Shown here: piece after piece, positions 22,994-31,429 of the stretch
Layout: every line of letters starts with the position of its first letter
Position numbering within the stretch: position 1 is the stretch's first letter
NCBI GenBank assembly: GCA_009773755.1
Contig: WSZJ01000057.1
Location: 1 to 41,568 of the forward strand
Length of the DNA stretch: 41,568 nt
Source of the DNA: Planctomycetota bacterium
Lineage (GTDB): Bacteria > Planctomycetota > MHYJ01 > WSZJ01
Direction: 5' to 3'
Notes under the pieces: model-generated
Database searches by the model: none
What the model was told of the DNA's origin: nothing
The model's input: the letters and a program-made list of their open reading frames with translations, nothing else
Made by a program: the position numbers and the translations under genes

Positions 22994-23927
22994 GAAGGAA
23001 TTCCAGATCTTCGCAGGCACTTCGAACCCCATGCTCGCCAAAAGCGTGTCGAAGGCGCTCAACCTCGACCTCTCCAACGTCGACCTGAGCCGCTTCCCCG
23101 ACGGCGAGATCGACGTGAAGATCCAGGACGACGTGCGCGGCTCGGACGTCTTCATCGTGCAGTCCACGTGCCCGCCGGTGAACGAGAACTTGATGGAGCT
23201 GCTGATCATGATCGACGCGCTCCGCCGCGCGTCCGCGATGCGCATCACCGCGGTCATCCCGTACTTCGGCTACGCCCGCCAGGACCGCAAAGCCGAAGGC
23301 CGCGTCCCGATCAGCGCCAAGCTCGTCGCCAACCTCATCACGCGCGCCGGCGCCGACCGCGTCCTCACCATGGACCTCCACGCCGCGCAGATCCAGGGGT
23401 TCTTCGACATCCCCGTGGACCACCTCTACAGCTCGCCCGTCATCATCGACTACCTGAAAAAGAAAGATCTCGGCAAGCTCTGCGTCCTCTGCTGCGACGT
23501 CGGCGGCGCGAAAATGGCGAGGGCATACGCGAAGCGGCTCGGCGGCGCGGCCCTGGCGATCATCGACAAGCGGCGGACGGGGCCGAGCGAGACCGAGGTC
23601 GCGGAAGTCATCGGAAGCGTCGAGGGCATGGATGTCGTCGTCGTCGACGACATGATTTCGACGGGGACGTCGATTGCCGAAGCGGCGAGGGTTGCAAGGG
23701 AGCGCGGGGGAAGAAGCGTGCGGATGACCGCCACCCACGCCGTTCTCTGCGGCAAGGCGCTCGAGAAAATTGAGAAGAGCGGCTGCGAGGAATTGGTAGT
23801 GACCGACTCCATCCCGATCACCGGGAAAGAGCGGCCCTGGCTCAGACAGCTCAGCGTCGCTCCGCTGCTGGCGGAGGCGATCCATCGGATTCACAAGAGC
23901 GAATCGGTGAGCAGCCTGTTCGTTTAG
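22986..23927 (+). CDS. prs: Ribose-phosphate pyrophosphokinase (PRPP synthetase)
   Basis: A 313-residue class I PRPP synthetase. Recognisable parts are IFAGTSNPMLAKSVS at the N-terminus, FPDGEIDVKI, YFGYARQDRKAEGRVPISAK (ATP and regulatory loop), MDLHAAQIQGFFDIPVDHL, and the PRPP-binding loop VVVVDDMISTGTS. It converts ribose-5-phosphate and ATP to PRPP for purine, pyrimidine, His and Trp synthesis. The GTG at 22986 lies inside the last codons of glmU. Because the glmU tail is repeat-derived, this overlap is probably secondary. The usual downstream rplY and pth are not here; a gene remnant follows on the opposite strand. Confidence 0.95.
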   Translation: MRKKEFQIFAGTSNPMLAKSVSKALNLDLSNVDLSRFPDGEIDVKIQDDVRGSDVFIVQSTCPPVNENLMELLIMIDALRRASAMRITAVIPYFGYARQDRKAEGRVPISAKLVANLITRAGADRVLTMDLHAAQIQGFFDIPVDHLYSSPVIIDYLKKKDLGKLCVLCCDVGGAKMARAYAKRLGGAALAIIDKRRTGPSETEVAEVIGSVEGMDVVVVDDMISTGTSIAEAARVARERGGRSVRMTATHAVLCGKALEKIEKSGCEELVVTDSIPITGKERPWLRQLSVAPLLAEAIHRIHKSESVSSLFV

Positions 23928-23929
23928 GA

Positions 23930-24112
23930 TGACGGAGCGAGGCGTTTCGTTCCTTCCCGGCCAGCGTGAGCTTGAAGCGTTCTTGGGCCGGCGTATTTCT
24001 CCTCCACTTTCTTGAAGAGAGCCTCCGCGGTGTCACCCTTGGCGGGCTCTTTCGGGGCTTCTCCAGCGCGGGCGGCCGAGGCGACGGGAAGCAGAGCGGC
24101 GAACACACGCAC
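23930..24112 (-). pseudogene. Truncated, frameshifted remnant of a secreted LolA-like protein gene
   Basis: A GTG at 24112, with AAGGAG seven bases upstream, opens a short signal peptide (MRVFAALLPVASAARA). The mature sequence, EAPKEPAKGDTAEALFKKVEEKYAGPRT, reads like the N-terminus of a LolA-like outer-membrane carrier. The frame ends after 62 residues. One frame over it continues as FKLTLAGKERNAS before meeting the 3' end of prs. This looks like a gene start whose remainder was lost. The family assignment rests on a short match and is tentative. The rest of the 23928-24241 gap shows no gene. Confidence 0.45.
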
Positions 24113-24241
24113 CGTAGGACTCCTTAGGCAAGATTTCGCTGAAGACTATCATTTCGTCCGCTGGAAAAATCGGCGCTGTCGGCGCGGGAGGGGAAGCGAA
24201 AGCCAACTCGAAGAGTCGGAGTGGATCGGTAAACTCAGAAC

Positions 24242-26242
24242 ATGAGATACCTCATGTTCGCCACGCTGTTCCTGACCGCCAGTTTGTCTTCGGGTGCCGA
24301 CGACGCCGCTGTTGATGCCCTCATTACTCAACTCGGCGGCGACGACCCCGCGACGCGTGACGCTGCGGAGGCGAAGCTGATCGAGGTGGGTCCTTCGGCC
24401 GAGGCTCGTCTCCGGGAGCGAGAGAAGAAAGCGGAACCGGAGGTAAAGGCACGTATCGGTAGGGCGCTGGACGGAATTGCCGCGGGGAGCATCGCGACGA
24501 CGGACTTCGAGGCGATCAGGACCATAAACGTCGGCCACGCGAGCATCACCGGGCTTGCCTGGACTCCGGACGGCAAGAAGCTCGTCTCATGCGGCGGTTG
24601 GGGTGACATTCGGATCTGGGACGCGGTGACCGGCAAGCAACTGGCGAAGTTCAAAACCGAGGAAGGCTTCGTTCCGGGGCTCGCGTTCGCCGGCGACCCG
24701 AACCGCCTCTGGATTTCCGGCGAGAACGTCGTCTGCTGGGACCTCGAGAAGGGCACGGCGATCAAGTCGTTCAAGGGCGGCGGGCACACGGGTGTTCATG
24801 TCGCTCCCGGCGGCAAGCGCGTTGTCTGGAAAACCGGCGGGATCAACGTGGTGAACGCGGAGACGCTCGAGGTCGAGCGCGTGATCAAGGCGGATGAGAT
24901 GTTCATGGACTCGATTGCGTTCTCTCCCGATGGTGCGAAGCTCGCCATCGAGCTTGCGAACCATGTCGCTGTTTTCGATCTCGTCACCGGTGAGCGCGAT
25001 GCCGAAAACCCGCTTGGGAACGCCGAGTACGAGGGAAGCATCATGAGTCTCGGCTGGCTTTCCGACGGGCAGGTGGTCGTAGTCAATCGGGAAGGAATCA
25101 TCCGTTGGGGCGAGCACAAGGAAGATTGCCGTCCGTACTGCTGGGAGATAGCGGTGGCGCCGGATGGGAAAAGATTTGCAGTGGCCGGCATGAAAAACGC
25201 TCTCCGCATTCTCGATCCCGAGGGCAAGGAGTTGCAGTCGCTTCCCATGGGTGGTTCTCACTGCCGCGGCCTTGCCTGGAGCCCCGACGGGAAACGCCTC
25301 GCCGCGGGGAATGAGTCCGGGCGCCTCGCCATCTGGTCGGATGGCGCGCAGGACCCGCTCGAGTTTCCCGGCCACACGCAGTGTCCTGAGCGCGCCGTCT
25401 TCTCGCCCGACAGCTCCCTCGTCGCGGCCAGCCTCGGTGGCAACCATTGGACCGCCTTCGTGAACATCGAGGACGGGACTTCCGTCGACGTGAAGGGACT
25501 CTTCGGGCCCCAGCCGGGCCGCACCGGGAGCGAGTTCATTTCCACCGAGAAATTCGATCTCGTGACGTGGGACGCCAAGACGGGGAAGCGCTCCGGGACC
25601 CCGAGCGAGGGGCGCGGTGGCCCTCGCCGCGAGGTTGCCTTTGCCTCGCCCGACGGCACCCTGGCATGGACCGAGGGATACATGGTTCCCGCCGACAAGC
25701 GCTTCCACTCCTTCACAGACAAGCCTGCTCCCGAAGTGAAGGGAAATGTCGGCTGCAGTTGGGCGAGCGCTGCGTGGTCGGGCGATTCCGAGTACATCGC
25801 CATCTCTGGCGTCCTGGACTTCCACGGCCACATTGGCGCGTTCACCATTGTCCGCCGCGACGGAACGATCATCTACCGCGCAGATGGACTTGAACGCGGC
25901 GGCGGCGCTCCCTGCTGGACCCCGGACGGGACGAAGCTGTTCTGGAGCCACGGGGAAGATCTGTTCGTCTTCGACCGCGCGAAGCTCAAAGAACCGGAGC
26001 AGCGAAAGGCCGGCTACCAGGTCGCGGGCTTTCTCGACGCCGTGAGCCTGGTTGGAGTTCGGGAGAAAGGGGAGAAGGAGCGCGAGCTCGTGCTCGTCCA
26101 TGTCCCGACGATGCGCATCGCCCGCACCTGGCCGCTACCAGAGTACGGTCGGGTCACTGTGGCTCCGGACCGCAAGAAGATCATGGTGTTGTCGCAAGAA
26201 GGCGCAGCGGTCCTGCGGGTTGTGAAGCGTGAGGGAAAATAG
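24242..26242 (+). CDS. Exported WD40-type beta-propeller with N-terminal HEAT-like block, 666 aa
   Basis: A signal peptide (MRYLMFATLFLTASLSSGA) precedes a helical block, LITQLGGDDPATRDAAEAKL to VKARIGRALD, about residues 25-75. This pattern often precedes WD40 repeats in planctomycete proteins. The rest is WD40-like repeats, with recurring blades such as ITGLAWTPDGKKLVSCGGWGDIRIWD and CRGLAWSPDGKRLAAGNESGRLAIW, continuing to the C-terminus. It is expected to be a periplasmic or surface protein-interaction scaffold; partners are unknown. The next gene, a zinc-ribbon membrane protein, starts 29 nt after its stop, so the two probably form an operon. Confidence 0.85.
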   Translation: MRYLMFATLFLTASLSSGADDAAVDALITQLGGDDPATRDAAEAKLIEVGPSAEARLREREKKAEPEVKARIGRALDGIAAGSIATTDFEAIRTINVGHASITGLAWTPDGKKLVSCGGWGDIRIWDAVTGKQLAKFKTEEGFVPGLAFAGDPNRLWISGENVVCWDLEKGTAIKSFKGGGHTGVHVAPGGKRVVWKTGGINVVNAETLEVERVIKADEMFMDSIAFSPDGAKLAIELANHVAVFDLVTGERDAENPLGNAEYEGSIMSLGWLSDGQVVVVNREGIIRWGEHKEDCRPYCWEIAVAPDGKRFAVAGMKNALRILDPEGKELQSLPMGGSHCRGLAWSPDGKRLAAGNESGRLAIWSDGAQDPLEFPGHTQCPERAVFSPDSSLVAASLGGNHWTAFVNIEDGTSVDVKGLFGPQPGRTGSEFISTEKFDLVTWDAKTGKRSGTPSEGRGGPRREVAFASPDGTLAWTEGYMVPADKRFHSFTDKPAPEVKGNVGCSWASAAWSGDSEYIAISGVLDFHGHIGAFTIVRRDGTIIYRADGLERGGGAPCWTPDGTKLFWSHGEDLFVFDRAKLKEPEQRKAGYQVAGFLDAVSLVGVREKGEKERELVLVHVPTMRIARTWPLPEYGRVTVAPDRKKIMVLSQEGAAVLRVVKREGK

Positions 26243-26271
26243 AGTCCCTCCACTTTCATACTGGGAGCCAC

Positions 26272-26700
26272 GTGTTCAAGCACATGGAGCATTTGGACAT
26301 CGGCGTATTCGTCGTCGGCGCCCTCGGGGTGCTCTCGTTTCTGGTCTACGTGCATACCCTGTGCTGCCCCAAGTGTCGCCGGTTCGAAATCGTGGATCAT
26401 GGGAGGTACTGCCGTTTCTGCGGCGACGATCTCGACACCATTACCGGGAGCTTCAAGTGGATCGCGCCGTTATCGCTGTTCGTTCTCCCCCTTGCCGCAG
26501 CGACCATGACCCTGGGCTTGCTCTTCGATCGTCCACAGTACGCCTTTTGGAGTTTCGGGATCATGTTCATGGTTCTGCTCCTCAGGAACATCGTCCTGCG
26601 CGTTGCCTTCGGCTGTGAGAACTGCGGCGCCTCCCAGCTCGTGACGAGGAAGAACTTGATGGCCCAGAAACACTGCAGCCATTGCGGAGAGCGGATTTGA
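26272..26700 (+). CDS. Membrane protein with two zinc ribbons, copy 1, 142 aa
   Basis: An N-terminal membrane helix (DIGVFVVGALGVLSFLVYVHTL) is followed by a CPKC...CRFC zinc ribbon, two more hydrophobic helices (PLSLFVLPLAAATMTLGLLF and FWSFGIMFMVLLLRNIVL), and a second ribbon, CENC...CSHC, at the C-terminus. Eight cysteines form two likely Zn sites on the same or opposite faces of the membrane. The GTG at 26272 is chosen because the same GTGTTCAAGCA start is conserved in copy 2 at 30932. It follows the WD40 gene closely. No named family is recognised. It differs from copy 2 at about 22 of 142 residues, mostly in the middle helices. Confidence 0.8.
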   Translation: MFKHMEHLDIGVFVVGALGVLSFLVYVHTLCCPKCRRFEIVDHGRYCRFCGDDLDTITGSFKWIAPLSLFVLPLAAATMTLGLLFDRPQYAFWSFGIMFMVLLLRNIVLRVAFGCENCGASQLVTRKNLMAQKHCSHCGERI

Positions 26701-26906
26701 ACTGATCTGCCACCCGTTCATTGTCCGCGCGAAGCCCCCCGACCCGACGCCTCGAGTTCCCGACCCGCAGGTGCCCCAGCGCCATGATCCGGCCTTCCCG
26801 GTTCAAAGCCGCGACTCGTGGGTGCGAGAGAACCGGTTATGCTGAAGTTTGTCGCGCGACTTCGGAGGCGACCGACGACACCCAACTGGTCACAGGGAGA
26901 AGTCCG

Positions 26907-29534
26907 ATGCGTGCCCGGATCACACTGGCGTCCGTCCTTCTGATTTCGCTGGCAACTCTTCCGGCTCGCGCCGAAAGCGCCGGCGAGGGCGCTTTCCAGG
27001 AAGGCGAGAGGCGGTTCGCGTCGAACGACTATGCGGGGGCGATCGAGGCGTTCAATCGCGCCCTCTCCGCGGACAACGGGCTCGGCAAGGGATGGGGCCG
27101 TCGCGGACAGTGCTGGAGATACCTGTGTTATGACGCGGAAGCGATTCACGACCTGGCGCTGGCAATCAAGCTGGATCCGGAGAACCCCGAATGGCGCTTC
27201 CAGAAGGCCAAGACGTTCCTCGACGGTGACAGACCGCAGGAAGCGCTGGAGCTCATGGGCGAAGCGATGAAAAAGTGGCCGAACGACGGCGAAGCGCTGG
27301 GGCTCCACGCGCGGGCGATTGCGATGGCAGGAGACGTGGACGCGGGGCTGGCCGAGACGGATCGCGCGTTCCAGATGTGCGGCAAGAACCAGCTGAAAGT
27401 GAATTACGACATCATTCAGCGCCTGAAGGGCGACTGGGCCGCAGCCGAGAAAGACAACGCGGCGACCATCGCAATCCCGGGGCTGAAGCTTTTCGGTTCG
27501 TATCTATTCCGGGTTATCGCGCTCGTCGAGCTGAAGCGTTACGACGACGCGGCCGCCGCCGTCAGCGCCGCGGGGCGAGTCTCGAACGGCGCTCCCTGGA
27601 TGATCGGCCGTGTGTACCTCGAATCGACGCCGGACGCCGGAAAACACTTCAACCGCGGACAAGCGCTCGCGGATATCAGGCTCCTGGCGACGGACTCGAC
27701 GCAGACGATCACGACCACGTCGATGGCCCGCGCGTATTTCCTCCTCGGAAGCCCGGGCGAGTGCCTCGACCTGCTGGAATCGAAGGGGCCGCGCAATTCG
27801 TTCGAGGTCCTTTTCTGGATGGGGGCTGCGCAGTGGAAGCTCGGCATGTTCGCCGAAGCACGGGCGACGCTTTCCGACGCCCGGCGGCTGAACCCCTACT
27901 TCCTGAATCACGCCGACCGTGTCGAGGGGTTAAAGGACTTTGCGACGTCGGTCGACGCCCGGCAAGGCAGGGGTCCCGCCGGCGAGTCTGGCGCCCGGAC
28001 TCTCGAGGTCGCAACCTGGAACATGCGGGCCGGCGAGATCGAGAACCTGGTCCGCCAGTATCGCTTCAAGGAAGCGGCGGACGCCTACGGCCGGGAACTC
28101 GACCGCACGGCGTTCACCGCCCGCAAGGCGGAGATCGAGTCGAGGGCGTTCGAAGTGAAGGCGATGGCGGCGGCGCTTAAGCGGCTCATCGATGCGGTCA
28201 ACGCGAAGACGCAGAAATTCGCCACGGCCGCCGGGAATTCCGACCTGGAGCTCGTCGCCGCCGGCACGGCCGAATTCGAATTCACGGCGGCGGGCGGCTC
28301 CGGAAAATTCCCGTGGGCCTGCCTCGGCGCCGAGGCGTTCTGCAGGCTCGCGCTCGCAGCTCCGGTTACTTCGGAAGAACGCTTCGGGCTCGGCTGCCTC
28401 GCCCTGGATTCCGGACTTCCCGCGGTGGGCATCCCGATTCTCGAGGAAGCGCTCAAGAAGCAGCCTGCCCTGAGGAAATCCCTGAACGCCGGCATCGCCC
28501 GGCGCCGAGGCATCATGGAGCCCAAGGGCGGCTATGTCCTCTTCCGCGGAAACTACGTCACGCCCGAAGACAAAAAGAACATCGAGAAGAATCTCGTCCT
28601 TTACGAGGGGCGCTGGATCACGGCGCAGGAGCGCGACAACCGTTCGAAGGGACTCGTACTAGCCGGCGGAAAATGGGTCCCGGCGCAGGAGGCCGAGCTT
28701 CAGGCGCGCGGATTCCGGAAGCGCGACGGAAAGTGGCTGAGCCGCGAGGAAATCGATGCGTTGTGCAGCGACTGGTCCAACGCCTGGACGGAGCAGACGG
28801 CGCACTACGTCATCAAGACGAACGTCGGCGAGTCCTTCGCGAAGGACCTCGCCGCCCTCATCGAAGTCGACTACGCCGCGCTCAGGGAGTTCTACGGGGG
28901 GCGCGAGCCGTCGCTTCCAAAGTCCGAGAAGATGACCCTCTACGCCTACCGTTCCTACGAGGACTACCGCAAGTACTGCGTCGACAACAACGCGCAGGAC
29001 TGCCTCAACGCCGCCGGCTTCGCCCGCTCGAACTCGACCACCGTCGTCGGCTGGAACAAGGTGGGCAGCACGAAGACACTCCTGCAGACCATGGCCCACG
29101 AGGCGGCTCACCTGTACTACTACCAGGTCTGCCCCGGCTCCCGCGCGCCAAGCTGGCTCGCCGAGGGAATGGCGACCTACTTCGAGGGCTTCCGCTGGAC
29201 CGGCAAAGCGTTCACGTACAACTTCGTCAGCGACATCCGCCTCCCCTTCGTGCGCGACGCCATGAAGAAGGGCACGCACCTGCCGCTCGCCACGGTACTC
29301 GAGAGCGACGCCCTGACGCTCATCAACAAGGACCACGAGACGGCCCTTCTGTACTACGCCGAATGCTGGTCCCTGAATTACTTCCTGTCGAAAACCACAA
29401 ACGCGGCCTGGCGCCAGGCCTACACGGAGTACCGCAAGGGAGTCGAGGCCGGGAAGACGGACCCGCTGTCGAAGTACTTCCCGGACATGACCGGGTTGGA
29501 GAAGGGGTGGATCGAGTTCGTGAAGGAGATGTAG
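26907..29534 (+). CDS. Exported TPR protein with C-terminal HExxH metallopeptidase-like domain, 875 aa
   Basis: The ATG at 26907 has ACAGGGAGA before it and starts a signal peptide (MRARITLASVLLISLATLPARAE). Residues 27 to about 400 are TPR-like helical repeats (AFQEGERRFASNDYAGAIEAFNRAL and following). Residues about 541-625 hold four tandem degenerate repeats around GNYV, GRWI, GKWV and GKWL. The C-terminal domain has HEAAH at H731-H735 and a third ligand, E753, in SWLAEGMATYFEG: a gluzincin pattern as in DUF1570-like proteins. It is probably a secreted or periplasmic Zn peptidase; activity is not proven. A paralogue of the same architecture lies at 39043-41568. The longer frame back to 26721 lacks a signal peptide and was rejected. 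Confidence 0.85.
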   Translation: MRARITLASVLLISLATLPARAESAGEGAFQEGERRFASNDYAGAIEAFNRALSADNGLGKGWGRRGQCWRYLCYDAEAIHDLALAIKLDPENPEWRFQKAKTFLDGDRPQEALELMGEAMKKWPNDGEALGLHARAIAMAGDVDAGLAETDRAFQMCGKNQLKVNYDIIQRLKGDWAAAEKDNAATIAIPGLKLFGSYLFRVIALVELKRYDDAAAAVSAAGRVSNGAPWMIGRVYLESTPDAGKHFNRGQALADIRLLATDSTQTITTTSMARAYFLLGSPGECLDLLESKGPRNSFEVLFWMGAAQWKLGMFAEARATLSDARRLNPYFLNHADRVEGLKDFATSVDARQGRGPAGESGARTLEVATWNMRAGEIENLVRQYRFKEAADAYGRELDRTAFTARKAEIESRAFEVKAMAAALKRLIDAVNAKTQKFATAAGNSDLELVAAGTAEFEFTAAGGSGKFPWACLGAEAFCRLALAAPVTSEERFGLGCLALDSGLPAVGIPILEEALKKQPALRKSLNAGIARRRGIMEPKGGYVLFRGNYVTPEDKKNIEKNLVLYEGRWITAQERDNRSKGLVLAGGKWVPAQEAELQARGFRKRDGKWLSREEIDALCSDWSNAWTEQTAHYVIKTNVGESFAKDLAALIEVDYAALREFYGGREPSLPKSEKMTLYAYRSYEDYRKYCVDNNAQDCLNAAGFARSNSTTVVGWNKVGSTKTLLQTMAHEAAHLYYYQVCPGSRAPSWLAEGMATYFEGFRWTGKAFTYNFVSDIRLPFVRDAMKKGTHLPLATVLESDALTLINKDHETALLYYAECWSLNYFLSKTTNAAWRQAYTEYRKGVEAGKTDPLSKYFPDMTGLEKGWIEFVKEM

Positions 29535-29585
29535 ACGGTTGCGGCGGGCGGTCGCCGGGGCCAACGCAGGACTGGAGGACAGATC

Positions 29586-30629
29586 ATGAGGCTGAAGTGG
29601 ACAGCAATGGTGCTCGCGGCATTTCTGTCAGGTTGCTTCGTACCACCCGACGAAGAGCCCCGGGTTCGCGCGACTGTGCCAGAGCTCGATCGTCGCGTGG
29701 TCTTCAGCTCGCACTTGGGAAGAGTGAATTCGATTCAGGTTGTGACCCTTCGTGGAAAACGCATGCTCGCCATTGGATGTTCCAGGGGCGCCGCATTCGT
29801 CGCAACGGACTATGTGCTCGAGCAGTCTGTGTTTTTCAGCGACATCTGGATGTCGACGACGATCCCTGTGGACATCGATCGGGACGGTCAATTCGAATTT
29901 CTGGAAGGAGATTGTGGATCGAAGGCGAAACTCCTTTCTGCACAGGGGCACCTTCTGTGGGAGTTCCCGAAGAACGAGAGAACTGTAAGCCCCACGCGAA
30001 TGGCCGCCGGAGATCTGGATGGAGACGGCATGCAGGAGTTCCTTGTCGGAACGAACGGGGGCGGAGGGCTCTTCGCGCTCGACCGTGGGGGCTCAGTCAT
30101 ATGGAAGCGGGATGCCGGCAATGTTTTCGGCGTTGAAGTCGTTGATTTGGACGGCGACGGCAAGTGTGAAATTGTTCACATCAACGTTGGCAATGTCGTC
30201 ATTCGCGATTTGAACGGTGACCAGCTCCGGCAGTTTGAATTCAACACGCTGTTTCGATCACCCCTGACATGGCCAAGGGATGGTGGCGGCGCATTTCTGG
30301 TCCGCGAATCCGATGCGTCCGTCGAGCTATGCGACGACCAGGGGCAACCTCTCTCGAGCATCCGGCTCCCGGACGGGGACGGGTACACGGTCTGGGTTCA
30401 GCCGGTCAAGCTGGGAGGAAGCTCGTGGTTTGCTGCTGCCAACCAGCGTTCCTATGCCTACGGGTCAGGCTACCTCTACATTTTTGACGAGAGCGGGCAG
30501 GTACTTCACGACGAAGTCTTTGCCCACCGTGTGGAGGCACTCGCCGGGGTGCCTGACCCGCAGAATCCCGAGAGTGAACTACTCCTCATCGGAGTGGCAG
30601 GTCAGGTCATCGAGTATCGGAAGCGATGA
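29586..30629 (+). CDS. Lipoprotein with FG-GAP/VCBS-like calcium-binding repeats, 347 aa
   Basis: The N-terminus, MRLKWTAMVLAAFLSGCFVPP, is a lipoprotein signal with lipobox LSGC. The body has three calcium-loop motifs, DIDRDGQFE, DLDGDGMQE and DLDGDGKCE, spaced as in FG-GAP beta-propeller blades. WKRDAGNVF and LYIFDESGQVLHDE are further blade-like strands. It is likely anchored in a membrane and exposed outside. The start lies 51 nt after the HExxH gene, preceded by GGAGGACAG, so an operon is plausible. Confidence 0.8.
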   Translation: MRLKWTAMVLAAFLSGCFVPPDEEPRVRATVPELDRRVVFSSHLGRVNSIQVVTLRGKRMLAIGCSRGAAFVATDYVLEQSVFFSDIWMSTTIPVDIDRDGQFEFLEGDCGSKAKLLSAQGHLLWEFPKNERTVSPTRMAAGDLDGDGMQEFLVGTNGGGGLFALDRGGSVIWKRDAGNVFGVEVVDLDGDGKCEIVHINVGNVVIRDLNGDQLRQFEFNTLFRSPLTWPRDGGGAFLVRESDASVELCDDQGQPLSSIRLPDGDGYTVWVQPVKLGGSSWFAAANQRSYAYGSGYLYIFDESGQVLHDEVFAHRVEALAGVPDPQNPESELLLIGVAGQVIEYRKR

Positions 30630-30931
30630 ATTTAGGGGGCAACCCAGCATTGCCCTGCGACAGACCGGCACCGATTCTCACAGAGTCCGGACGGGACCCG
30701 AGAATTCGAAGTGGCGCCGCCGGGCGCACCCCAGTTTGGCGTTGGTTCAGCTACCGGCGTTGTGGCAGGATTCGGGCACTCGAGCGTGGTGGTGGGCGGC
30801 AAAGGAAGCGCTCAAGAAACACGGGTAGGTTCGTTACCAGAGGCCGTCGGACGTGTCAGGGGATTTCCAGCCGTGATCCACCCACTTCAGCCGCCAGGTA
30901 CACGGGCGAATCAGGGTCATCCGGGGGCCAA
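30630..30931. other. Intergenic stretch, no supported gene
   Basis: About 300 nt between the FG-GAP lipoprotein and zinc-ribbon copy 2. One frame ends in ALWQDSGTRAWWWAAKEALKKHG with a stop near 30828, which looks protein-like but has no start or recognisable family; it may be a gene remnant. No terminator or promoter is clear. Confidence 0.4.
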
Positions 30932-31360
30932 GTGTTCAAGCAAATGAATCCTGCTGATATCGGCGTATTCGTCGTTGGCGCACTCGGGGTGCTCGCGTTC
31001 CTGTTCTACGTGCATACACTGCGCTGCCCCAAGTGTCGCCGGTTCGAAATCGTGGATTATGGGAAGTATTGCCGTTTCTGCGGCGACGATCTCGACACCA
31101 TTACCGGAAGCTTCAACTGGATCGCGCGGATACCGCTGTTCGTTCTTCCCCTTGTCGCAGCGACCGTGGTCCCGTCTCTGCTCTTCGATCGTCCACAGTA
31201 TGCCTTTTGGAGTTTCGGGATCATGTTCGTGGTTCTGCTCCTCAGGAACATCGTCCTGCGCGTTGCCTTCGGCTGTGACAACTGCGGCGCCTCCCAGCTC
31301 GTCACCAGGAGAAACTTCATGGCCCAGAAGCACTGCAGCCATTGCGGGGAACGGATTTGA
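30932..31360 (+). CDS. Membrane protein with two zinc ribbons, copy 2, 142 aa
   Basis: A near-duplicate of the gene at 26272-26700: same length, same GTG start, same eight cysteines (CPKC, CRFC, CDNC, CSHC) and same three hydrophobic segments. By eye it differs at about 22 positions, nine of them clustered around the middle helix (WIARIPLFVLPLVAATVVPSLLF). The DNA match fades soon after both ends of the gene, so the duplication is gene-sized. It again follows a propeller-like exported protein and precedes another at 31430. Function is unknown. Confidence 0.8.
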   Translation: MFKQMNPADIGVFVVGALGVLAFLFYVHTLRCPKCRRFEIVDYGKYCRFCGDDLDTITGSFNWIARIPLFVLPLVAATVVPSLLFDRPQYAFWSFGIMFVVLLLRNIVLRVAFGCDNCGASQLVTRRNFMAQKHCSHCGERI

Positions 31361-31429
31361 ACGGATCGGGCTGCCCGTTGCGACGGCGCGCTTGTTTCGA
31401 ACCGTTGCGCGAGCCTAGGATGACGAGTT

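Noticed and set aside
26721-26906. An N-terminal extension of the TPR-HExxH protein from 26721
   Set aside because: The added residues look random, and the internal ATG at 26907 has a ribosome-binding site and a signal peptide.
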